Source: Carya illinoinensis
Lineage: Eukaryota > Streptophyta > Magnoliopsida > Fagales > Juglandaceae
DNA length: 64,000 nt
Assembly: GCF_018687715.1 (NCBI RefSeq)
Contig: NC_056762.1
Location: 44,633,520 to 44,697,519 of the forward strand
Direction: 5' to 3'
The notes beneath the pieces were generated by a model. It ran no database searches and was not told the origin of the DNA. It saw only the letters and a program-made list of their open reading frames with translations. Shown here one piece after another: positions 50,423-62,057 of the stretch (position 1 is the first letter of the stretch; every line of letters starts with the position of its first letter). The translations under genes were made by a program, and so were the position numbers.

Positions 50423-52171
50423 TAAGGTTCTTTCTTTGTAAGAGTTCAACATAAGAGCAAGTTTTCTGTAACTAGCTCCACTATATTGCCCATAGAAGAT
50501 GGGAGCTGTAGAGCCATGATGGGCCCTGTTGGAATTTAGTGTGTGTGCTGTAAAACGATTTGTGGTGAGGAAATAGGTACAGAAGACAAACGCTTATTGT
50601 ATTTATATGTATTGATGTTGTGGTTTATTTATTAGAAGGCGAGCTATTTCATTTTCTTCTCCTATGTGCCTTGTATTATCAATGCTAGAGCTATAGAGCT
50701 TTACTTGTGGCATCTTTTATCTTGTTATAATTTGTACGATGAGATTGCCGTCGTTTATGGCATGATTTTTTTTTTCGACTATTTTTAAATAACTTCGTTG
50801 GGACAGCACAAAATACTGACAGCAGAAGATTATCGTGCGATGATTAACTGCCTTAGGGAAATAATGGAAAGGAGAAATATTAAACTCCAAACGTCCCTTG
50901 TTATGTTTACATTGTAGTACGAATTAAAAGTGGAAGAGGGAAAAGATAGTCATAGTTATAGCATAACAAAGACTAGGGCTAACTTACTTCCCTTTCCCTT
51001 TTTATGTTCCGGGAATATCCCGATTAATCATAGGTCCGAGATTCACATCTATGAATTGAAAGATCTGAATGATCACTTCTGGAATCAGAATATAAGAGAT
51101 ATATAAGGATTTATATATATTGATAATGATCTTTTAAAATGAGTGTTCATAAAATTCCAAAAAAAGTTCTCAACTCAAAAAAAATTAGTTTCAACGAGTC
51201 ATTAATTTGGATTCGAATATTAGTAACATCTAAAAGCGTGCTCATGTGAATCAAATAATCGATTCTCCCATAAATACGAATATGTTTCTATTATCCGCTA
51301 TAAACTTGAATATATTTCTATTTCTTTAAGCTAGCAGTAACTTCGGTTCCCAAGTTTATGCATATGATCACTAACAGGAGGAGAGGACGTGCCCATGACC
51401 ATGAATACGTTAGTTATCAGAAAAAAGGATTATAGCCTAGACCTGTTGCTCCTAGCATGACCTTCTGCAGCTTCAATTAATCGAATGCAGCATATTCATG
51501 CATTATGATCCCTTCATCAGAGTTGCTGTTTCTGTTGAATTCAAGACATGCATGGCATATATTTAAGGAATAAATGATTAAAGTGCCAAACAATCGAGCA
51601 TGTGAATATTTATGATCTATTTGGGAACATAACTATTCTCTGATATTTTCAGACTAAGCTATTTGCTACTATTTTCGTTATTATTTATAGATAATCTAAG
51701 ATACTCTAAACAGAACCAAACTCCCGCTTTTGAGAGCCGCTTCAAACAAACCTCCGATCAAATTCAAGGAAAGGCTCAAATTAAGCTCAAATTTGTTGTC
51801 GGTCTCTAGTTCTTAGAGACGAGGACTTCCATGGATAGAGAGTTTTGATGGAGCTGGGGTACCGTTCTTTTTGTTTGTTTTTTTTTTTTTTTTTTAAAGA
51901 GAGAGAGAGAGAGAGAGAGAGGAGCAAAATCCTATCTGCGAGAACAAGGGACGACAACACATCGATCTCTTCAAGTATATACTGGCCATTAATTACAAAC
52001 AAAACCTGGTCTCCCTGGCATAGGAGAACGTACACTCAGTCATTATGGCAGGCATTTTGGCATGCTTTTTGTCAAGCCCTATAGGGATGTGAACTGCCCA
52101 ATTGCACCGTCCGTGTTTGTGCCTTCTTCGCCCCAGTGCTGTACTCGGCTCTCCGATCTTCAACTACCAAC
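50423..52171. other. Spacer: NOI 3'UTR and unassigned DNA
   Basis: No gene recognised. The NOI 3'UTR takes the first part. A T-run and a (GA)n microsatellite lie next to each other at about 51880-51922, shortly before the eS24 retrocopy. Confidence 0.5.
51899..51922. repeat. (GA)n microsatellite
   Basis: A GA run of about 24 bases directly after a poly-T stretch. It creates charged or Ser-Leu frames on both strands that are not genes. Confidence 0.9.
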
Positions 52172-52589
52172 ATGGTGGACGAGGCAGTGACCATCAGAAC
52201 CAGGAAGTTCATGACCAACAGACTCCTCTCCAGAAAGCAATTCGTAATTGATGTTCTTCATCCAGGGAGACCCAATGTTTCCAAGGCTGAGCTGAAGGAG
52301 AAACTGTCAAGGATGTATGAAGTAAAAGACCCAAACTCAATCTTTGTTTTCAAGTTCCGGACTCACTTTGGAGGTGGAAAATCAACTGGCCGGTTTTGGT
52401 TTGATTTATGATTCCGTTGAGAACGCAAAAATATATGAACTTAAGTACAGGCTCATCAGGAATGGACTTGATACCAAGGTAGAGAAGTCGAGAAAGCAGT
52501 TGAAGGAGAGGAAGAACGGGGCTAAGAAGATCCGTGGAGTAAAGAAGACAAAGGCTTCAGATGCTGCCAAGGGTGGAAAGAAGAAATGA
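52172..52589 (+). pseudogene. Retro-pseudogene of 40S ribosomal protein eS24 (RPS24)
   Basis: The reading begins [20 protein letters not shown] and follows ribosomal protein eS24 to the usual Lys-rich end ([12 protein letters not shown]). Functional plant RPS24 genes contain introns; this copy has none, which points to retroposition of an mRNA. Relative to the family, four bases are inserted at about 52391-52394, right after KSTG. The first frame therefore stops at 52411 and the rest continues in another frame. Substitutions such as KYEP to IYEL also appear. No clear poly-A tail or target duplication was seen. A truncated 80-residue product is possible but would lack the C-terminal third. Confidence 0.88.
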
Positions 52590-54498
52590 GTTTTCATGGG
52601 TTTTGTGTTGATCTTAAAGCTTGATTTTCAGCAGTGGTTTTCCTTCAATAGCGATATCTTCTAGTCAGTTTTTTTTTTTTTTTTCCTTTAATGAAAGCTT
52701 TTGGTTCTAGTGTTAAATGTTTGTGTTTTCTGATGTTTCGTTCTAGTGTTGACTGATTATTGAAGCAGATTTTGAAGTTATGAGTAGCATCACATTCTAG
52801 TGTATAAACAAATAAATAAATAAAGCCCTATAGTGATGACGGCCTTCAGTGCATAGAGTGGTCAAATGACAGTTAATACTCCACGGTTGAGCGGAAATGC
52901 ATGCAGTTGTGCCTCCGGCCAGGACATCAAAACTCACAGGCAAGGCTGCCAAAGAGTTACAAAATTGGTATCTGCATGTTTTACTCTCCTGGATTAATAA
53001 CAAAAGGGTAAACAATAGCCTGAATTGAAGGTCTGGCTTCAAACTTTTGTAACCGGTAAATATCCTATTGCACTACGTACCATCTCTTAGTCTAGACATT
53101 CAAAGCTTCCGCTCAAACATTAGGCGGAGAAGGTGAACTTGGAGAATGCTTGCACCAGGGCCCGCCGATTCAAGAAAGGCCTTGTGAAGAGCCCTCTGGC
53201 TCATTGCATCGTTTACTGCATTCCTATTGATTTGGCAGGGTTAGGTTCAGAAATGATTGACAAGAGATTCATTTACATGAAGTCTATCTACCCTGCAAGC
53301 GTTTGCACAAAGTAGGAGTAGGAGTGGGGGTAGTTTCTGTTCATGTTATATATCGAAAAAGAGGCCGAATTAAAACTAGGTGTCCTTAAGAACAATTCTA
53401 CTCTTCATGACTCTTGCTGTAATAGTGGTTTTATATATTAACAACTTAAATCATGAATGTGACTGAAGACGACAGAGTTAAAGATATATAAAAGAGTAGC
53501 ATTCCTGATCTTCTATATATAGTTATCATGCATATACAATGAACCATGGCCCTTAAGAGGGAATCTTAATTCTTTCTCCAGATGCTGCTGACGAGTTAAG
53601 CAATGAGAGCTCCTTCAGTGATGTGATTAGTCTCCATTATTGACCTTATTTTTTTAGACCAATCAGCCCTTACAAAACTCGTCACGGATGACTCTACAAT
53701 AGGGTAGTTGCTACGTACGTACCCGCAAACAGGGCAACTCGGAGTATAGGCCCACCACCATCTGACCTTTCTAAAAGGAGATGGATTAACATTGTTCTGT
53801 AACTATATATAAGTTCAGGAAATATGATAGATATATCAGTTTCGTACAAGCCCTTTTAAAAAAGTAAAATCCACTCTTCTAAAAAAGTAAATTTTTAATT
53901 GTCATATGGATTTCACTTTTTTTAAAAAATGGATTTATGCAGGATTTACACATATTATTCTCTTCTTTTCCTGATGAGTAACATTTTGGCCTCCTTAATT
54001 CAGATGATGAAGTTAATAAACTGCAGGGTGGCCTAGCCAGGCATGCATCACCTTGAACTGCTTGCAGTATATGGGGAGCCAACGCATGATGGCGCAGAAA
54101 AAGGGCTTCCGAGAGAGAGAGAGAGAGAGCGATAGAGCATAGTCGGTAATTTGTGACCCAACATTATCGAAAAGATACAAAATAAATTGGCTTTGATAAC
54201 CATTAAGATAATCCTGATGCAATTAATGATAATAAAACAGTTACTGTTCATCACCATTAATGGTGATTGATTCCAACTACAGGGCCCGCCGTGTACCTTG
54301 CACAGTACAAATATGTCTTATATCCAGAGTACCCCCAAGCACATCTACTCAGCAACGATCAATATTCGCAAGTGTGACTGGATATGACAAGATTTAAAAT
54401 AAAAAACAACATTGGTCTAGAATTAAAATTACCCTGTAAACCTTCAACAGCAAACCGCTACCCCGTGACTTACATTATGGCCAAGAGGAAACTTGCAT
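52590..54498. other. Spacer between the eS24 retrocopy and CslE
   Basis: No supported gene. It contains a T-run near 52669-52684, a small foldback at 53854-53927 and a short (GA)n at about 54113-54129. The open frame at 53133-53315 has no recognisable family. Confidence 0.5.
53854..53927. repeat. Small foldback (inverted repeat)
   Basis: TTTTAAAAAAGTAAAATCCA at 53854-53873 is nearly the reverse complement of TGGATTTCACTTTTTTTAAA from 53907, leaving a loop of about 33 bases. This suggests a tiny MITE-like remnant; no target duplication was identified. Confidence 0.5.
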
Positions 54499-57400
54499 CT
54501 ATATGATAGGCACCAAACAAGCCAGTGAAGCTAAAAGAATCGAGTTGAATAAAACAGAGGATGGGATACGGCCCTTATCACGGCGGGTGAAGAGTGCTTG
54601 GTACACTGGAATATTGAGCATCACAAGTAGCACGACAAGAATGATCTGTACGATCAACTGGTCTAACGACTTAAAGTACTCCAAATCCATGATAGCCTTT
54701 GCAATGCAACCAATTAAGCTGAAGAGATTTAGCATTGCCAGTGTTGCCATAACAGTGAACATGACAGATGAGCTTCCAAACTCTATGATCTCTTGAGCGT
54801 ACCTCTTTGATACATCCTCTGTCATCACCTTGTCTGTGAGTGCAAATGTTGTTTGAGACAGTCCTAATGTCCCGGTCATGGTGTCAATGAACGCGAAAAA
54901 GTATGAAGTAGTCCTTCGGATCACCCAAATTCGTTGAGAGTTCCACCATGCTTTGAGTGTATCCCCAGAGCACAGGGCCTCAGCGATGCTGCATGTATTC
55001 CTAGCTAGAAAAACGTACGCAAAAGGCAGGAACCATAGGCTTTTAACCTGGAATAATAAAGAAGAGTCAGTACGTATGCATGCTGAAGGCATTACTACGT
55101 CAATCTGAGTGGCATTAATGGAGATGCATATATAGCACAAATATCTCTAAAACGATTAACTCTAACCTGTTTCTTTGACATGCACTTCAAACATAGTATG
55201 CATATATCTCTAGCATAAGAATAGAAAGGCAAAGAGAGATAAACCTGGGGGAATAAGGGAATGCCACGGAGCAAGCAGAGAGGAGGAACAATCACATAAT
55301 AGAGCGCTGGCAAGGAAATTGGAGCCCACAAAAGATACATGCAATATCCCATCTGGGCACCCAATTTTATCTTCCCACGTCCATATATGAAGGGGCAATA
55401 CTTGGAGAAGAATATCTGAAACATGCCTTCGGACCACCTCTTTTGTTGAATAAGAGCTGTATCTAAGGTTGCTGGGGCAACACCCAAGAAGGCCTTCTTA
55501 TCTGGATTATAATAGAGTGATTTCCAACCCCTGCATTGGATGGTCAAGCCAGTTACAATGTCTTCCACTGGGCACCCATATATCAGCCCCATCTGCAAAT
55601 TCATAATTATATATTTTCCAGATTAGAAGTTGGTTGTTTCACATCCACAAACACACACACACACACACAGAGGCACCCAGAGATCAGGGAAATCACCTTT
55701 TTCCCCCATTGAGTGTCCTTTTCATGGCTACAATTAGCAAGGACTTTTGATGCTTCTTCCAATTCATTAACAGTTTTATCCGACTTCTTTTCTCCTTCAG
55801 TACTGTTCCACTCTCCTCTATAATCCTTGGAGCACACCTTTCCACACAGACTCTCTCTTCGATGGAAACATACAGTGCCACAGTACAATGCCGCTTCATA
55901 TCCACCAATACCCGGAAGCTCAAACTTCATAGATATATAAAACATGCAAAGAGTTTATAGTTGTTCAGTCCACCACATGATCACGTGCGTCTACCCTTCT
56001 GTTCTAGAAAATGAAAGGCCTAGCATGTTCATTAAAGTACCCACCTTATTGGCTACAGAACTAGAAGTTGAATAAATATCATTCTTGGTTATATTGTCAT
56101 AATTTTGTGGATGTTGCACGAAAGCGATCTCCTTGCCTTTCCCTTCATCCATGAAAAAACATAGCGCCTCTCGTACTGCATCTGCATCATTTGCATACAT
56201 GTCACAGTCCAGGTTGAGGATGAAGGGAGCATTGCTAATCTTTGCCGACACTCTTAACTGCACATTTCAAATAATAATCTGTTCAAAATACTAGCTAATT
56301 AAAACCCAGTTATATTTTTAAGCTAGCGGACATGGTATGATTACAAGGGCATATATGAAAGTTCTAAACAAGTGGATATGCATATATGCATACATGTAGA
56401 GTAGCCGAAAGCTTACAAGTGCATTCAGAGCTCCGGCTTTGAAGTTATGGGGCCACTGGGGTCTCTTTTCTCGTGCCATGTATACCACCATTGGCAGTCG
56501 CCCTCCGTCAATATCCACGGCATTTTTGTCTCTTCCATCAATCATTATCTTTTAAGGAAAAAAAAAGAAGCCAAAATAATGACCTAAATATATATTTGAT
56601 AAATGTAACCATCTTGTAACATGCATGATGCATCTGAATAGCTAGACGATACAAGAACTAACCTGCACAATTGACTGGTGATCCTGCTTCGTTGCGTTGG
56701 AATTCCACTCTGAAAATCCTTTGTGTTGGTCCCTTATTTTTTTTGGAATCATGCCCGTTTCAACGATTGAGTCGATGCGATTTTTCATTTCTTCATATAG
56801 TTTCTTTAAAGCACGCAATTCAATAGATTTAAATTGTTGTCAGGAATATAGATATATATATATATAGATATCATTTTTTTGCTTGATATCAATAATGATT
56901 GAGAAATACAAAAAAGATAATAAATATATTTTTTTCAATTACTTGATATCAATATTAAAAAACTATTGAAACTTAGATAATCGTAAAAGCATGCACGATG
57001 TGTGTATATATATATATATATTTCTCATTGGGTCAGATTTGAAGGAAAAAAAAAACACAACTGATAATTCGAATATCTTGAAGCTTACGGAATATTTCAG
57101 ACTTGAGATCATGACACTGGGCGTGCTTCTCTTTTTATTAATTTTTTAAATATTTTTTTAACATATTTAAATATTATTTCTTTAATTATTAAATAAAAAA
57201 TAATATAAATATATGAATATTCAAAATAAAATGATGGCATTTTCTTTGCAGACTTTTGGCATGAATCCACAGCAGTACCATTTGCGAAAGTTTGGTCGGA
57301 TAAATGTGTCTTTTTGCAAAAAGTTGGGAGGAGTACTGTAATATACTATGATTTCACAGTGTCTGTAATATATGAGTGTGCACGTATGTACCTTGACTGC

Positions 57401-58768
57401 CAACCATTCTGGACCAATATTGATGGAGAGGTCATGTTGCGAGTTGGAGGCGGCCGAGTGTTTGGAAAAGTAGGCTGCGGGGGACATCGGTTCGACCCTG
57501 AACTTTTTGCAAAAGGGTATCCAATGCTTAGAGAAGGCAGAGGCCTCAAGGAGTGCATAGAACGTCAGTTCCGAGCCACCATCATCGGAAAGGTAAACGC
57601 TCAACTTCTCCGGTGGATAATTGTAGGACATGGCCGATAACACCGTGTTTATCACCATTGTTGGCGGCTCCATCTTCGGGTCTGCCGTGCACACCAAAAT
57701 GTCTACTCCCGGTAACTTCTCTTCGTATCTGTACGTGCGCGCGCGCGGGCTCATAACACCATATTATAAATTGAAACTTCATGCATGAGTTTTTTTTTTT
57801 TTTTTAAAGAATAATATTATGTTTAATCAGCAAGTATGAATAGAAATGTACTATTAAAAAATTGAATTATTATTATTATTTTAATATATCGTGGGTCCAG
57901 AACACAACCATCTCAATCATCTCGAATCTCAACCTTCGAGCAGCAGTCAACATGATGCATGTGCGTGCATGCGTACATGTACCATATATATATATATATA
58001 ATGCCTTAATTAAAGGCTGGTCAGAGGGATGGAGATATACAGTACCAAATTATTAATTTCAGAAAAACAAATAGCATCTAGAAAAGGTTCCATTCGGATC
58101 CCACTACTTGTCAGTTGTCAGTGCCGCCCCTAAAAGAGAAAGAGTTAGAACTTAAGTTGATGAGAACAAATAAGTTTATTTATTTATATATATATAAATT
58201 AGATTCCAGCTAACAGGTTTCATTATTAATTAATTAGAGCTTGAATTTATATCTTACAGAGTACCTGAATTTATACGAGTCTGCTAAAATTTCTGTGATG
58301 TACGTACCTCATGTATTCCATAAAAACATACATGTATATACATATACATATATATATCGTGTATATATCCCTCCATTCAAAACGATATTAAAGCCAAAAC
58401 CTTGCTGCTGTTTACTATGAATTAGTTCATGAGAGCTAGAGAGATAGAGATCAGAGAGAGAGAGGTGACCTATGTGAGAGTCTGTCTTTGAAAGGGTAAC
58501 GGTAAACAACGTTGCATCGAGCAGACTGAGTGAAGATCCAGTACAAACTGAAACATACGTCCGCCAAGAACAGGCCAATCCAAGCCCATCTACCTTGATC
58601 ATGAGCTGATCTTGGGAGATGTGACAACCTGTAAACCCATATCAAACATATACCCACAACTATTGTGGACGCGAACAGCCTGTATGCTCCTCTAAATCGT
58701 GCTTCTTTCGTCTCGAATAAAGCAAGTGCTTCATCTTCTTCAGTACCTCCCTTATCCATATGAACCAT
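54499..58768 (-). CDS. Cellulose synthase-like protein E (CslE), family GT2
   Basis: Membrane glycosyltransferase of the Golgi/plasma membrane, thought to make a wall polysaccharide; the CslE product is not firmly known. Eight exons, read downward: 58768-58470, 57728-57392, 56803-56663, 56548-56417, 56257-56045, 55924-55697, 55592-55245, 55047-54499. Phases join cleanly, giving 748 residues, typical for CslE. Two N-terminal transmembrane helices (about 26-46, 56-74), a cytosolic GT2 domain and a cluster of about six C-terminal helices are visible. The D,D,D,QxxRW set is complete: Asp148/149 (SDDGGS), DCD at 320-322, Asp461 (VEDIVTG) and QQKRW at 499-503. [18 protein letters not shown] and [13 protein letters not shown] favour CslE over CslG, CslB or CslH. 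The gene looks intact. Confidence 0.94.
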
Positions 58769-58856
58769 ATCTTCTCTCTATCTGCAGTACTACTGGTGTG
58801 TGTGGGTGTTTGTGGCCGAGTGAACCGTGCGTCTACGCTAGCTCTCACAAATCAAG

Positions 58857-58865
58857 TTTATATAA
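58857..58865 (-). promoter_or_regulatory. Putative TATA box of CslE
   Basis: On the minus strand the sequence reads TATATAAAC about 90 bp upstream of the CslE start codon, a normal distance for a short 5'UTR. Motif evidence only. Confidence 0.55.
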
Positions 58866-59075
58866 CTGCCAATTTTTAGACGCACAGCTGTCTTCGGAGA
58901 CAAAAAAAAAAAGGAATGAAAAAAGCATTTTGTTGAATGGTCTTCGGAGAAAGAACAAGAAATGAAAAAAGCATTTTGTCCGATAGCGAGGTGCATGCCA
59001 GAAAATTCTTCAGAAACATTATTGTGTTTTCATTGTATTTTCCGATGGGACAGTGGCCACCGATCGCGACTTAGA

Positions 59076-59462
59076 TGTGTTATGATTGGAGACAATCACT
59101 AGTGGCCTAGTGGGTTGTGCATATAGTGGCTTAGTGGGTTGTGCACTACATATATCTAATGCACCAAAGTCACCCACCCAATTTGATCCTCTAGTTTAAT
59201 CAACTCACTTGCGCACCAACTACGGATTGCTCTCCTATAAATAGGAGAGCTTAATTGTGCAGAAGATATAGCGAAGAGAAGGGTGTGTGCGGAAGAAAGA
59301 AGAGTGAATGCAAGTGGGTGAGAAGAGAGAGTTTACAGAGAGAGAGAATTTGTTGTAAAAATCATTTCGTGGCTGCTGTGGACGTAGGCAATTGCCGAAC
59401 TACGTTAAATTTTGTCTCTCATTTTATTTAGTTTCATCTCTGTCTCCGACCAGTCCCCAACA
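59076..59462 (+). mobile_element. 5' LTR of a Ty1/Copia retrotransposon
   Basis: It starts near TGTGTTATGATTGG and ends CCCCAACA directly before the primer-binding site, giving about 385 bp with TG..CA ends. A CCTATAAATAGG promoter box lies at about 59234-59245. The U3 part has two 21-bp copies of AGTGGCYTAGTGGGTTGTGCA at 59101-59121 and 59125-59145, differing at one base. The left boundary is uncertain by a few bases since the 3' LTR is not in the window. Confidence 0.75.
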
Positions 59463-59464
59463 AC

Positions 59465-59477
59465 TGGTATCAGAGCC
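59465..59477 (+). other. Primer-binding site (tRNA-Met type)
   Basis: TGGTATCAGAGCC, complementary to the 3' end of plant initiator tRNA-Met, lies two bases after the LTR end. This is the standard minus-strand primer site of Copia elements and fixes the element's orientation as plus. Confidence 0.9.
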
Positions 59478-59837
59478 ACTAGGTTCTTTTTGTGGGGTGG
59501 AGTTTTGGTGTGGTAGTGTGGATACGTACAGTCTAAGGAGATTCTGTCTAGGAGATTGGAAATTTTAAGTGTGTCCATTGTGACCCTCCAATCTTTCCTG
59601 GGAACTTACTTAGTGAGGTACTATTCATTTCTACGGTAAAAATTCAAGTTGCTCAAAATCAATTTTTGACAACTCCAGGGTGTTCCTTGCATCAAGACGA
59701 ATCCGTTGCCACAAACGGAATCGAAAACGGAGGTCGGAGGAGCCCACACGCGCCCCGAGAAAATTGGCGCGTGCATATACTGCAACTCACGTGTCCCCAC
59801 GCGCACCCAAGGCTGAGCCGAGCCAAGTCGAGCCGAG

Positions 59838-59966
59838 CCGATCCGTTTGACTGGAGCCGAGCCGTTTGACTGGAGCCGAGTCGTTGACTGGAGCCGAGCC
59901 GTTTGACTGGAGCCGAGCCGTTGACTGGAGCCGAGCCGTTTGACTGGAGCCGAGCCGTTTGACTGC
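59838..59966 (+). repeat. Seven-copy 18-19 bp tandem repeat in the Copia leader
   Basis: Units of the form GAGCCGAGCCGTTTGACTG are repeated seven times; two units lack one T and are 18 bp. Each unit contains TTGACT, a match to the W-box TTGAC[C/T], at 59847 to 59964. The array sits between the primer-binding site and gag. Confidence 0.9.
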
Positions 59967-60122
59967 CACTTGTCGCACTTCGGTTGGCCGAAACTGTTTT
60001 GGCCTATTTAAACTCAATTTTGATCCAATTTTGACGATTCCGGACTCGTTTTCAACTAATTCGAGTGTTTCGAACGCAACGGTGATCTTTGTTTATTCAA
60101 ATTTAAACTCATTTGTAAAGTT

Positions 60123-62057
60123 ATGGCTGGAGAAGAAGTTAAAGGTGCTGGTATCGAGAAATTTGACGGTACAGACTATGGCTACTGGAGAATGCAGATA
60201 GAGGATTATCTCTATGGGAAGAAACTACATCTTCCACTCCTAGGAAGAAAGCCAGATGACATGAGCAATGAAGATTGGAGTCTCCTTGATAGACAAGTGT
60301 TGGGAGTCATTCGACTAACACTGTCAAGATCAGTTGCACATAATGTGGGAAAGGAAAAGACCACGGCAGATTTGATGAAAGCTCTATCAGACATGTACGA
60401 GCAGCCATCAGCCAATAACAAAGTGCATTTGATGTACAAGCTATTCTACTTAAGAATGGCAGAAGGAACTCCAGTTATTCAGCATCTGAATGAGTTCAAC
60501 ACCATCATCAATCAATTAGCTTCAGTGGGAATTGAATTTGATGATGAAGTACGTGCACTGATTGCTCTGGCTCAATTGCCAAAAAGCTGGGAAGCCATGA
60601 GAACAGCTGTTAGCAATTCTAATGGCAAAACAAAGATGAAGTATCAAGAAATCCGGGACCATATTCTTAGCGAGGAAGTTCGCAGAAGAGACACAGGAGA
60701 AGCATCAACTTCCAGTTCTACCTTAAACCTCGAGACGAGAGGTAGAGGAGCTAGTAGAAGTTCAAATCGGGGTAGGTCAAAATCCCGAAGAGGCAGAAGT
60801 AAATCCAGATCCGGAAAACAAGTACAGTGCTGGAATTGTGGCAAGATTGGCCACTTCAGAAATAATTGCAAGGAAGCAAAGAAGAAGATTGAGCATGACT
60901 CTGCTAATGCCACAACAGAAGATCTCCAAGATGTCTTACTCCTTTCAATCGACAACCAAATTGAATCTTGGGTGTTAGATTCAGGAGCCTCATTCCACAC
61001 TACAGCACACCGAGAAATCATGCAGAATTATGTCACTGGTGATTTCGGGAAGGTGTACTTAGCAGATGGTGAAGCGTTCGAAATCGAAGGCATGGGAGAT
61101 GTACAAATCAATCTGCCCAATGGAAGTGCATGGTTGCTACAGAAGGTGCGACATGTTCCCAAGCTCATGAGGAACCTGATTTCTATAGGACAACTTGATA
61201 CTGATGGGCACTCGGTACTATTTACCGGTGGCACGTGGAAGATAACAAAAGGAGCTATGGTAGTAGCTCGAGGCACAAAAACAGGTACTCTATACATGAC
61301 TTCAAGCATTAGAGATACTGTTGCAATTGTTGACGCAAATGCCAACCTATGGCATCAAAGGCTTGGTCACATAAGTGAGAAAGGAATGAAAGTACTATTA
61401 TCCAAGGGGAAGTTACCAAAGTTGGAATCAACTGATTTCGACATGTGTGAAGGTTGCATTTTTGGGAAACAGAAAAATGTTAGTTTCTTGAAAAATGGCA
61501 GAACTCCAAAATCTACAAAGTTGGAGTTGGTGCACACAGATTTGTGGGGGCCATCCCCAGTCGCTTCTCTTGGAGGATCGCGGTACTATGTTTCTTTTAT
61601 TGATGACTCAAGCAGGAAAGTATGGGTTTATTTTTTGAAAAATAAATATGACACATTTGACACTTTCAAGAAGTGGAGAGCCATGGTTGAAAATGAAACA
61701 GGCTTGAAGTTGAAATGTCTAAGGTCAGATAATGGCGGAGAGTACATCGATGGAGGGTTCAAAGAATTCTGTGCTGCAAATGGGATTAGATTTGAAAAGA
61801 CTATTCCCGGGACACCGCAGCAGAATGACGTAGCTGAACGCATGAACAGAACTCTCAACGAGCGTGCCAGAAGCATGAGGCTGAATTCAGGATTGCCTGA
61901 ATGTTTTTGGGCTGATGCAGTTAACACTGCAGCCTATTTGATTAACCGGGGACCTTCAGTTCCCTTAAAGTTCGATCTACCAGAGGAAGTCTGGAGCGGA
62001 AAGAAGGTAAATCTTTCCCATTTGAAAATTTTTGGCTGTGTATCATATGTTCTGTAA
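60123..62057 (+). CDS. Copia gag-protease-integrase polyprotein, truncated by insertion
   Basis: A 644-codon frame without internal stops. It encodes a gag capsid domain (from MAGEEVKGAGIEKFDGTDYG), a basic Arg/Ser stretch and a CCHC zinc knuckle at 236-249 (CWNCGKIGHFRNNC). An aspartic protease follows (LDSGASFHTT, Asp286), then the pre-integrase HHCC region (LWHQRLGHIS ... CEGCIFGK) and the integrase core with its DDE residues (VHTDLWGP, RSDNGGEY, NDVAERMNRT). The frame ends at GCVSYVL because a second LTR element begins at 62053; the last codons and stop come from that element. Reverse transcriptase and RNase H must lie beyond it, outside the window. The undamaged frame suggests a young insertion. 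Confidence 0.93.
   Translation: MAGEEVKGAGIEKFDGTDYGYWRMQIEDYLYGKKLHLPLLGRKPDDMSNEDWSLLDRQVLGVIRLTLSRSVAHNVGKEKTTADLMKALSDMYEQPSANNKVHLMYKLFYLRMAEGTPVIQHLNEFNTIINQLASVGIEFDDEVRALIALAQLPKSWEAMRTAVSNSNGKTKMKYQEIRDHILSEEVRRRDTGEASTSSSTLNLETRGRGASRSSNRGRSKSRRGRSKSRSGKQVQCWNCGKIGHFRNNCKEAKKKIEHDSANATTEDLQDVLLLSIDNQIESWVLDSGASFHTTAHREIMQNYVTGDFGKVYLADGEAFEIEGMGDVQINLPNGSAWLLQKVRHVPKLMRNLISIGQLDTDGHSVLFTGGTWKITKGAMVVARGTKTGTLYMTSSIRDTVAIVDANANLWHQRLGHISEKGMKVLLSKGKLPKLESTDFDMCEGCIFGKQKNVSFLKNGRTPKSTKLELVHTDLWGPSPVASLGGSRYYVSFIDDSSRKVWVYFLKNKYDTFDTFKKWRAMVENETGLKLKCLRSDNGGEYIDGGFKEFCAANGIRFEKTIPGTPQQNDVAERMNRTLNERARSMRLNSGLPECFWADAVNTAAYLINRGPSVPLKFDLPEEVWSGKKVNLSHLKIFGCVSYVL

Noticed and set aside
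53133..53315. 60-codon plus-strand frame between eS24 and CslE
   Set aside because: No recognisable family, no promoter or splice context; could be chance.
57314..57640. 108-codon plus-strand frame
   Set aside because: Antisense of CslE exon 2; the minus frame carries the conserved DDGG motif.
59787..60017. Repetitive minus-strand frame
   Set aside because: Arises from the 18-19-bp tandem repeat in the Copia leader.
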